Part shown: positions 1-5,814 of the stretch, in pieces
Position numbering within the stretch: position 1 is the first letter of the stretch
How the letters are laid out: the number at the start of each line of letters is the position of its first letter
Assembly (NCBI GenBank): GCA_964417785.1
Contig: CAYQJO010000124.1
Coordinates: 1-12,181 of the forward strand
Reading direction: 5' to 3'
Length of the DNA stretch: 12,181 bases
Source: DAOTUL01 sp034437435
GTDB taxonomy: Bacteria; Chloroflexota; Anaerolineae; Aggregatilineales; Phototrophicaceae
Notes under the pieces: model-generated
Seen by the model: only the letters and a program-made list of their open reading frames with translations
Told to the model about the DNA's origin: nothing
The model's database searches: none
Translations under genes and position numbers: made by a program

Positions 1-32
1 CCACCAGCGACAACGAGCAGAAAGAATCATGA
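1..32 (+). CDS. Possible 3' end of a + strand gene (partial)
   Basis: Frame 3 reads T-S-D-N-E-Q-K-E-S and then a TGA stop at 30-32. The short acidic, hydrophilic tail looks like an ordinary protein C-terminus. A perfect 8-bp hairpin starts at the very next base, as expected for a terminator just after a stop codon. Only nine codons are visible, so the product cannot be identified. Frame 2 is also open through this stretch, so this reading is an inference from the position of the hairpin. Confidence 0.25.
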   Translation, partial: TSDNEQKES

Positions 33-53
33 GGGTACGCCCTGAGCGTACCC
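33..53. terminator. Hairpin between convergent gene ends
   Basis: GGGTACGC at 33-40 pairs perfectly with GCGTACCC at 46-53 around a five-base CCTGA loop. It sits 13 bases beyond the stop of the minus-strand gene ending at 67, and directly after the possible + strand stop at 30-32. Neither flank has a clean T tract: the minus strand continues with a partly T-rich stretch (TCATGATTCTTTCT) and the + strand with CCCCTTCC. It may therefore be a bidirectional but imperfect intrinsic terminator. Confidence 0.5.
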
Positions 54-66
54 CCTTCCAGCACCA

Positions 67-918
67 TTATACGGCGACAATCTCGAAGCTGCCCACACCG
101 CCCTTGTAATTGATCGTGATCTTGTCATCGGCGTTGGCGAAGTCTTCGGTCTCCCACACACCGTGTGCGCCGACACCGCTCTTGCCTTCGATCCGCTCGA
201 AGTGCGGCGGTACCTTCACATCGCCCAGGCCGCTGCTGGCCTTCACATGAACTGATGCCCCCAGCGGAATGTGGAAATGAACCTCCCCCACACCACCGTT
301 AACGTCCAGATCAATGTTGGTGTTGACGGGCAGAGTCACATGCGATTCACCCACACCCATATTCATCTTGATCGCATAGCCCGTCTCTGACTCCGGCAGC
401 GTGATATGCGGCTCGCCGACACCGGCGTCAAATTTCAACCCGGTAAGCTGAATCTGGCTCAGGTCCATTTCCGATTTGCCCACGCCAGCGTGGATGTTCA
501 CATCCATCGGCACATCTGGACTCAGCCGGACATCCCAGCGCAAATCCTGGCGGTTGCCAAAGCTGCCAATCGCCTGCCGGATACTCTTCATCACCGGATT
601 GACTGCCTTCTGCTGGCGCAGGGCGATGTCTTTGTGCGGGCCTTCGGTGCTGCTGAACTCGATCTCACCCACATAGGCGACATCGGCTTCAAACAAATTG
701 TCGGAATCCACCAGTGGCTTGACCGTGTTCTCACCCACCGAGAAATGCAGATTGATCGACGCAGAGGTCGCACCGTCTTTGGGTTCGCTGAAGCTGTCGG
801 CCTTCAGTTCTTCTTCTTCTGTCACCGATGTAACCAGGTTATTCAGACGCTCACCCAGATTCTCAAACGAGAATGACCATTCAGTCACGAAGTTTTTCGG
901 TTTTTCTTGCTCGCTCAT
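67..918 (-). CDS. Cytosolic toast-rack-like GVG-repeat protein
   Basis: This 283-residue protein has no signal peptide or membrane segment, so it should be cytoplasmic. The C-terminal half is built from a recurring unit, G-V-G-(E/K/D)-x-(H/E)-hydrophobic-x-(L/I)-P. Repeats start near residues 145, 166, 188, 209, 230 (GLG), 248 and 274, mostly 21-22 residues apart. This resembles the stacked beta-strand domains of the toast-rack / LiaF-like / DUF4097 group, which often form beta-solenoid rungs. The first 130 residues are different: a short amphipathic stretch (FSFENLGERLNNLV), an acidic segment near 34-48, then mixed strand and helix sequence. The ATG at 918 is supported by AAAAAGGA about six bases upstream. 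The TPR gene ends 64 bases upstream on the same strand, so co-transcription is possible. In other proteins such domains often accompany envelope-stress or membrane-bound regulators; the role here is unknown. Confidence 0.85.
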   Translation of the reverse strand: MSEQEKPKNFVTEWSFSFENLGERLNNLVTSVTEEEELKADSFSEPKDGATSASINLHFSVGENTVKPLVDSDNLFEADVAYVGEIEFSSTEGPHKDIALRQQKAVNPVMKSIRQAIGSFGNRQDLRWDVRLSPDVPMDVNIHAGVGKSEMDLSQIQLTGLKFDAGVGEPHITLPESETGYAIKMNMGVGESHVTLPVNTNIDLDVNGGVGEVHFHIPLGASVHVKASSGLGDVKVPPHFERIEGKSGVGAHGVWETEDFANADDKITINYKGGVGSFEIVAV

Positions 919-982
919 GTCATGTCCTTTTTGTCATATCATCACTTCTATATACGCACTGAACGGCAGATTTGTTGCTGCA

Positions 983-2170
983 TCAATTCGGATTACCGCA
1001 AATCTCCGGACCTTCGGGCGGATAAGTCCAGGTTTGCTTGAGCGAGACACCGCCGCTGAGTGACTGAAATTCGCGGTAAGTCGCCAGCAAGCCATCACAA
1101 TCGCCCAGGATTTCCGCTGCCTGCCCCTGGAGATACCAGCATTCAAACAATTTGTCATCAATCGGTGTGCGATTGGCGACGGCCAATGAGGTACAGCGAT
1201 TGAGACTGTGCTGCGCTTCCAGGAAGTCACCGGCCAGAAAATACTCGCGTCCCAAAGCGTGCCAGCCAGCCGTCCAGCGGGGTGCCGCTTGCGTGACCTG
1301 ACGGCAGTAATCCAGCGCCGTTTCGCGCTCGCTGAGCAGGCTGGAAAGCTCACACATACGCAGCCGCACCTTCACATTGTCCGGGTCAAAAGCCATGATG
1401 CGAAAATACGCAGCGGTGGCCGCATTGAAATCACCGGTCTGCAATGCATAGAGTGCCTGCTCAAAATACAGAACCAGCAGCCGGTTATTGAGCGCTATCG
1501 CCTCCTCGACTGCGGCCCGCGCCTCGTCGTACCGGCCCACATCAGCCAGTGTGATCGCCAGCACCCGGCGGGCATCCAATCCAGCATCGGGCAGGGTGTT
1601 CAGCGTCTCGGCCTCCCGCAAGGCATTCTCGTAACCGCCGGCCTGGGCATTGGCGAGGCTCAACGCAATTCGTGCTATCTGGTTGGTCTCATCCTGCCGC
1701 AGCACCTGCCGGGCCAGATTCCAGGCTTCTTCGGATTGACCGGCAGCCTGGAGCGCATAGGCGTGCAGCGCCTGTACCCGCAGGTCATCCGGGTGCCATT
1801 CGACAGCATCCCGCGTCACTTGCAGTGCGACCTCGCGGTCGATGTCGCGGTTGTAATCAGTGTAACTGCGATAGATGAGCGACCGTACCAGAAGCGATAG
1901 CGCGTCAATGGAATCCGGGTGGTTGTTCCATACCTGACGCGAGAGATTCGCCGCCGTATCCAGATCGCCCCGGTCAAAGGCTTCGTTAGCGTCGCGTAGG
2001 TCCGCTGTAGCGCTGCCGGTTGGGCTGCGATTCAGGTTTTCATCCAGCCAACCCTGCGAAAGAAATCCGATACCGACCAGAGCCATCAGAAGAAACGTCA
2101 ACGGCAGGCACCCCGACCGCCGCCGCCGGGTCCGAAAAGTCAGCCGCGAACGGCTGCGCTGTATCCGCAT
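983..2170 (-). CDS. Membrane-anchored TPR-repeat protein
   Basis: The 395-residue product begins with a very arginine-rich tail (residues 1-19) followed by one hydrophobic segment at about 22-41. This suggests a single-pass anchor with a cytoplasmic N-terminus and the remainder outside the membrane. From about residue 58 to 370 the protein is a run of helical pairs with TPR character, for example DANEAFDRGDLDTAANLSRQ, YALQAAGQSEEAWNLARQVL and LADVGRYDEARAAVEEAIAL. TPR arrays are protein-binding scaffolds, and the partner cannot be read from the sequence. The frame is open to a TTG at 2230, directly after the CDF stop. I chose the ATG at 2170 because GGGG lies seven bases upstream and a plausible promoter lies at 2203-2230, which would place the TTG inside the promoter. 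The C-terminal part carries several cysteines, including CGNPN at the end. It sits between the CDF gene and the GVG-repeat gene in one orientation. Confidence 0.85.
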   Translation of the reverse strand: MRIQRSRSRLTFRTRRRRSGCLPLTFLLMALVGIGFLSQGWLDENLNRSPTGSATADLRDANEAFDRGDLDTAANLSRQVWNNHPDSIDALSLLVRSLIYRSYTDYNRDIDREVALQVTRDAVEWHPDDLRVQALHAYALQAAGQSEEAWNLARQVLRQDETNQIARIALSLANAQAGGYENALREAETLNTLPDAGLDARRVLAITLADVGRYDEARAAVEEAIALNNRLLVLYFEQALYALQTGDFNAATAAYFRIMAFDPDNVKVRLRMCELSSLLSERETALDYCRQVTQAAPRWTAGWHALGREYFLAGDFLEAQHSLNRCTSLAVANRTPIDDKLFECWYLQGQAAEILGDCDGLLATYREFQSLSGGVSLKQTWTYPPEGPEICGNPN

Positions 2171-2202
2171 GTATACCCCAGAAAATAGCCTTGATGCAGA
2201 CC

Positions 2203-2230
2203 AGTATAGTAAATCTGCGGCGCAGCGCAA
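2203..2230 (-). promoter_or_regulatory. Candidate promoter for the TPR gene
   Basis: On the minus strand, TTGCGC (2230-2225) is followed after 16 bases by TATACT (2208-2203), a 5-of-6 match to the -10 consensus. The -35 match is only three of six. Transcription would start near 2196, giving a leader of about 26 bases before the ATG at 2170. If real, the TPR and GVG-repeat genes can be expressed independently of the CDF gene that ends at 2231. Confidence 0.35.
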
Positions 2231-3589
2231 TCAAGCGGATTGCTGGTGATCGGGTTCGGTGTGGATGGTCACACGGTTGAGGTCATCCAGGTTGGCCCGC
2301 AGCAGCACCTCGGCGTCCTCGGTCAGATTGTGGGCGTATTCCAGGCTGACATCACCGTCCAGGGCCGCGTGCAGGCTCAACGATAGGCCCGATTGGCAGC
2401 GCGACACTCGCACATGGTGCCAATCAACGGCAGGGAACCGGTCTTGCAGTAACGTGAGGACCCGCTGGATAACACTACGCGATTCGACCGACCTATAATC
2501 TATCGGTGCCACCGGCTCGATATGGGTGACAACCTCGTTGATCTCCGGTAACTGACTACGAAGACGGCTTTCCAACCGGGTCACTCGTATGTGGGCCGTT
2601 TCCAGAGTCTCGGTCGGCGGGACCTCGACATGCAGTTCCAGCGTGTCTCCGATCCGTTGGACCTCGTGGGTTGCCAGTCCCATGCCGTCGGCAATAGAGC
2701 GCACTGCCAGCGCATAATCCACACCCGCCGACTCATCGGGCAGGAAATGAACTTCGACCTCGTCAACCTCCCCCAGGGCGGAACATAACCGCTGTCGGAT
2801 GCTATCGGCGATGGCGGCGCTGTGGCGAGCGGTGATCTCAGGCGCGACCCGCACATCAATATCGATGTGGGGCGCGTCCTCCGTACCCCGACTGCGAGCG
2901 CGGACAACCGATTTGACATAAGGCGTACTGGCGACAAGATCGGCAAGCTGCTGCGGCGAATAGGGCGCACGATCCACCAGAACGGCGCTGGTCTGGGTGA
3001 GAATCCGCCATGCGGCATGGCCGATCAGAGCTACCACTATCAGTGCTGCGACCACATCGACCCACAACCAGCCCAGACTGCTCACGACGACCATGCTGAA
3101 CAGCACCGACAGCGTAACATAGACATCGGCGCGGGTGTTGGCAGCATCGGCCAGCAGCAGTTCCGAATGCAGCCGCCGTCCCTGACGAATCTGGTAGGTG
3201 CTGACGCCAATGTTGACCGCCAGCGTCGCCAACATAACGCCGAAGGTCAGCGGAGTCAGATTGAGCGGTGTGCCACCGCTTACCAGGCGCTCCAGCGCCC
3301 CGCCGGCGATTTCCCAGGCCACCAGAATCAAAAACATACCGATCAGTAATGCCGCCAGGGTCTCAAATCGCTGGTGGCCGTAGGGGTGGTCATCATCTGG
3401 CGGACGAGACGCAAGCAGGCTGGCGATCAGCGCCATCACGTTTGACACACTGTCGATCAGCGAATGGAAGCCGTCGGCGGTTATTGCCAGCGCACCACTC
3501 GCCAGACCGACCCCAATCTTGCCCACTGCGACTGTCAAATTAAACACCAGGGTAATCACCAGCACCCGGCGGACCTGTCCTGCTGCCAT
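2231..3589 (-). CDS. Cation diffusion facilitator transporter, three C-terminal domains
   Basis: The 452-residue product is a CDF-family (COG0053-like) metal/proton antiporter of the cytoplasmic membrane, expected to export a divalent metal. The membrane part (about 10-200) carries family signatures: ADGFHSLIDSVSN in TM2, RPPDDDHPYGHQRFETLAA in the following loop, and ADAANTRADVYVTL in TM5. The four positions matching the YiiP transport site are H42, D46, N151 and D155, so the TM5 site is NxxxD. The substrate cannot be assigned from this. Typical CDF proteins have about 300 residues and one ferredoxin-like cytoplasmic domain. Here three such units follow, at about 208-284, 288-358 and 370-446, each ending in a V/T-x-H-x-x-P-like strand (VHFLP, THIEP, IHTEP). 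The ATG at 3589 is preferred over the in-frame GTG at 3598 because GAGGTGA, which contains that GTG, is an excellent ribosome binding site five bases upstream of the ATG. Confidence 0.93.
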   Translation of the reverse strand: MAAGQVRRVLVITLVFNLTVAVGKIGVGLASGALAITADGFHSLIDSVSNVMALIASLLASRPPDDDHPYGHQRFETLAALLIGMFLILVAWEIAGGALERLVSGGTPLNLTPLTFGVMLATLAVNIGVSTYQIRQGRRLHSELLLADAANTRADVYVTLSVLFSMVVVSSLGWLWVDVVAALIVVALIGHAAWRILTQTSAVLVDRAPYSPQQLADLVASTPYVKSVVRARSRGTEDAPHIDIDVRVAPEITARHSAAIADSIRQRLCSALGEVDEVEVHFLPDESAGVDYALAVRSIADGMGLATHEVQRIGDTLELHVEVPPTETLETAHIRVTRLESRLRSQLPEINEVVTHIEPVAPIDYRSVESRSVIQRVLTLLQDRFPAVDWHHVRVSRCQSGLSLSLHAALDGDVSLEYAHNLTEDAEVLLRANLDDLNRVTIHTEPDHQQSA

Positions 3590-3594
3590 CTGCT

Positions 3595-3601
3595 TCACCT
3601 C
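3595..3601 (-). promoter_or_regulatory. Ribosome binding site that decides the CDF start
   Basis: GAGGTGA reads 3601 to 3595 on the minus strand and lies five bases before the ATG at 3589. It matches the anti-Shine-Dalgarno core over seven bases. The upstream in-frame GTG codon (3598-3596) is part of this site, so it is unlikely to be the initiation codon. Confidence 0.75.
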
Positions 3602-3618
3602 GTCCGATCAATGTTCTC

Positions 3619-3648
3619 ATCGTAGAGCGCAAAGGCCGGTTTCGACAA
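3619..3648 (-). promoter_or_regulatory. Weak candidate promoter for the CDF gene
   Basis: On the minus strand, TTGTCG (3648-3643) and TACGAT (3624-3619) are separated by 18 bases, and each matches four of six consensus positions. A start near 3612 would leave a short leader containing the ribosome binding site. The rest of the 149-base gap (3590-3738) contains only a small TGTCC/GGACA hairpin at 3700-3714, with no T tract. Confidence 0.25.
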
Positions 3649-3738
3649 GCAGGAACAGATAACTTAGGCCCTTCTAGCCCACAAGCCCTTCAGCCGAATT
3701 GTCCGATTTGGACACCGTTGATTTGCGGTTTAGGCCAG

Positions 3739-5010
3739 TCAAAACGGCTGGACGCTGCCGACCACATCCGCCACCACTTCGTCGGTGATGTTGCCCTCGG
3801 CATCGCAAACCACCTGACTGACCTCGATGGTACGCACATCAAGCGGCCCCGGAATGAGCGTGATCTGGCAGGTGTTCTGGAATCCGGTCAGGGTGACACG
3901 ATCCTCGCCCACACGCACAACCAGGTCAGCTTCGCCCTGATCCTGGTAGCGGGAGACGGCTTCGGCGGCGATGACATCCAGGCTGGTTGGATCGCTGATG
4001 CCGAAAATGGACGCGATAGTCACCACATACGGGCTGTCGGGCGGCGTGATGGTGGGCGCGGTCAAACCATAGAGGCCGGGTTGGCGAAGCAGTTGCCAGT
4101 CCTGCGGATAGGTTACTTGCAGACCGATTTCGCCCAGGTTTTCCGTAACCGTCGCCATACCGCCGAAGGGCTGCTCGACCGGATAGAAGAACGTCAGCGA
4201 GGCGCTGAAGGTCTCCCACAGGTTTTGTGCGACCGCCGTCTCATCGCGCCGAGCCGGATCGACTGGCGACAGCACAAACTGGTAGAGCGTATCCTGCCAG
4301 ATGACAAATACCTGCCGGTTGCCGGTCGGACCGGGCAAACTTTCGGTCATCACCGCCGGTTTGTGATCCAGCACGTCCTCTACGAAGCCTGCATCCGGCA
4401 CCAGGGCCAGCCATTCGGCCACCACATCGTCCAGACTCCGCCCGTCCGCCGGTTCGACCAGGATCGACAATGATACCAACAGATTATCCACCGGGAAGAT
4501 CGTCTCAGTCCCCATATCGTTTGCGGTGATGTCGAATCCACCAGGAACCAGATAGCAATAGCCAAATGCCTCGTTCACATGGCTGATCTGGTCCGCACCG
4601 GCTTCCGGGCAGACTTCGGTTCCGTGCGGCGGCGGGATCATCCCTTCTTCCAGCGTCAATGAGGTTGCAGCCAGCACCTCGTTCACACGCACCTGATAGG
4701 TCCCGGTGGGCAGTCCGGCAATATCAACCGGTACGACTTCCTCGAATGGAACCAATGCCTGTGTACAAATCATTTCGGTATTGCGCGACGCCAGCATGTT
4801 GATCTGAATTTCGTCGGCGGTCATCTGCTGTGTATGCCCGATCAGCCGGGTGCATCCATCAGCCAGATTGCCGGTGACGGTCACGCTGACCTGGACCGGC
4901 AGCGACTCCATCAGGTTGATTTCGACCTGTTCTACATACACGCCCGTTTGTGCCACCACACCTATCATCGCCAGCAGCAGCACGAGCAAAACAATCACGA
5001 GTTTTGTCAT
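3739..5010 (-). CDS. Secreted disulfide-rich protein of unknown function
   Basis: The 423-residue product starts with a classic signal peptide (MTK, then a hydrophobic stretch to about residue 19), with likely cleavage near VVA-Q. There is no lipobox. Three regions follow. The first (about 22-121) is a beta-rich Ig-like module with NLADGCTRLIGHT and ICTQALVPFEE, ending GLPTGTYQVRVN; I recall this pattern from secreted Chloroflexota proteins but cannot name a family with certainty. The second (about 131-278) and third (about 285-423) each look like an alpha/beta PsbP- or DcrB-like fold, the third opening with VTYPQDWQLL. There are six cysteines (53, 82, 134, 152, 381, 402), falling as one pair per region, which fits disulfides formed outside the cytoplasm. 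The ATG at 5010 has GGAGAGGGG just upstream. The gene diverges from a two-component operon with overlapping promoter candidates, so it may be a target or sensory partner of that system. Confidence 0.87.
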   Translation of the reverse strand: MTKLVIVLLVLLLAMIGVVAQTGVYVEQVEINLMESLPVQVSVTVTGNLADGCTRLIGHTQQMTADEIQINMLASRNTEMICTQALVPFEEVVPVDIAGLPTGTYQVRVNEVLAATSLTLEEGMIPPPHGTEVCPEAGADQISHVNEAFGYCYLVPGGFDITANDMGTETIFPVDNLLVSLSILVEPADGRSLDDVVAEWLALVPDAGFVEDVLDHKPAVMTESLPGPTGNRQVFVIWQDTLYQFVLSPVDPARRDETAVAQNLWETFSASLTFFYPVEQPFGGMATVTENLGEIGLQVTYPQDWQLLRQPGLYGLTAPTITPPDSPYVVTIASIFGISDPTSLDVIAAEAVSRYQDQGEADLVVRVGEDRVTLTGFQNTCQITLIPGPLDVRTIEVSQVVCDAEGNITDEVVADVVGSVQPF

Positions 5011-5044
5011 GACCCCTCTCCATCCACATGGCTTTTACACTTCG

Positions 5045-5073
5045 ATTGTACCCGCCTCGCCGGTGCCTGTCTG
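5045..5073 (-). promoter_or_regulatory. Candidate promoter for the secreted-protein gene
   Basis: On the minus strand, CAGACA (5073-5068, four of six) and TACAAT (5050-5045, five of six) are separated by exactly 17 bases. Transcription would start near 5039, about 28 bases before the ATG at 5010, leaving room for the GGAGAGGGG ribosome binding site. The -35 element overlaps that of the opposing promoter. Confidence 0.45.
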
Positions 5074-5100
5074 GATGATTGGCCTACGCAACAGTACAAT
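5072..5100 (+). promoter_or_regulatory. Candidate promoter for the two-component operon
   Basis: TACAAT at 5095-5100 matches five of six -10 positions. The best 17-base-spaced -35 is TGGATG at 5072-5077, only three of six, as is common where an activator assists polymerase. Transcription would begin near 5107, 21 bases before the regulator's ATG, leaving room for the ribosome binding site (GGAG at 5117-5120). Confidence 0.4.
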
Positions 5101-5127
5101 GAGAGTACCTGATTGTGGAGAAAAACC

Positions 5128-5814
5128 ATGCCCGAAAAGATTCTCATCGTAGATGACGAACAACGGATCATTGATCTGGCGCAAATGTATCTGGAACAGG
5201 AAGGTTATGAGGTCAGCAGCGCCACCGACGGCAAAATCGCATTTGACACCATCATGACCCAAAAACCCGGACTGGTCATTCTCGATTTGATGCTGCCCGG
5301 TATGGATGGATGGGAGATTTGCCGCCGTGTTCGTGCCGAATCCGATGTGCCGATCATCATGCTGACGGCCCGCAGCGATGACATCGACAAAATTGTGGGG
5401 CTGGAACTGGGTGCTGACGACTACCTGACCAAGCCGTTTAACCCACGCGAGCTGGTGGCTCGCATCAAGGCCATTTTGCGGCGCGGCGGCAGTGAACGGC
5501 GCAGCAGTGACAGCGGCAGTGGAGCCATCAGCCTGGGCAACCTGACAATTGAACCAGACCGGCGTACCATCAAAGTCGCGGGGAAAACGGTTGATCTGCG
5601 CATGAAGGAGTTCGATCTCCTGCTGACACTAGCGCGTGACCCGGGTTTAGTCTTCAGCCGCGAGAAACTGCTGGAAATCGTGTGGGGCTATGACTTTGCC
5701 GGTGAAACCCGCACCGTCGATGTCCATATCGCTCATCTGCGCCACAAGCTCCAGGGGATGACACCCACCATTGAGACCGTCTGGGGTGTCGGCTATAAGC
5801 TGGAACACGGATAA
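5128..5814 (+). CDS. OmpR/PhoB-family response regulator
   Basis: This is a 228-residue two-domain transcription factor. The receiver domain (about 3-118) has the full active site: acidic pair D9/D10, phospho-acceptor D53 in ILDLMLPGMDGWE, T80 and K102 in YLTKPFNP. A Ser/Gly-rich linker (about 120-134) leads to an OmpR-type winged-helix domain (about 135-225), recognisable by MKEFDLLLTLARDPGLVFSR, the WGYDF motif and TRTVDVHIAHLRHKL. Phosphorylation by the cognate kinase should promote dimerisation and DNA binding. The ATG at 5128 is preferred over an upstream in-frame TTG at 5113, because the protein then starts MPEKILIVDDE as usual in the family and GGAG lies eight bases before the ATG. The stop codon abuts the kinase start codon, so translation of the two is likely coupled. 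The exact regulon cannot be inferred; the divergent promoter region at 5011-5127 is a natural candidate site. Confidence 0.97.
   Translation: MPEKILIVDDEQRIIDLAQMYLEQEGYEVSSATDGKIAFDTIMTQKPGLVILDLMLPGMDGWEICRRVRAESDVPIIMLTARSDDIDKIVGLELGADDYLTKPFNPRELVARIKAILRRGGSERRSSDSGSGAISLGNLTIEPDRRTIKVAGKTVDLRMKEFDLLLTLARDPGLVFSREKLLEIVWGYDFAGETRTVDVHIAHLRHKLQGMTPTIETVWGVGYKLEHG

Noticed and set aside
406..876. Open frame of 156 codons on the + strand inside the GVG-repeat gene
   Set aside because: It is antisense to a clear repeat-containing protein with a good ribosome binding site, and its translation has no recognisable domain.
484..918. Signal peptide or membrane anchor in the GVG-repeat protein
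   Set aside because: The N-terminal region is charged and has no hydrophobic run of sufficient length.
1208..1900. Open frame of 230 codons on the + strand inside the TPR gene
   Set aside because: It is antisense to a TPR array. The long frame reflects the codon bias of the real gene, and no family features are visible.
2171..2230. TTG start for the TPR gene directly abutting the CDF stop
   Set aside because: It adds 20 residues that do not look like a natural N-terminus, has no ribosome binding site distinct from CDF coding sequence, and overlaps a better promoter candidate.
3718..4473. Open frame of 251 codons on the + strand inside the secreted-protein gene
   Set aside because: The translation is rich in Arg, His, Gln and Gly with no hydrophobic core, typical of an antisense shadow of a real gene.
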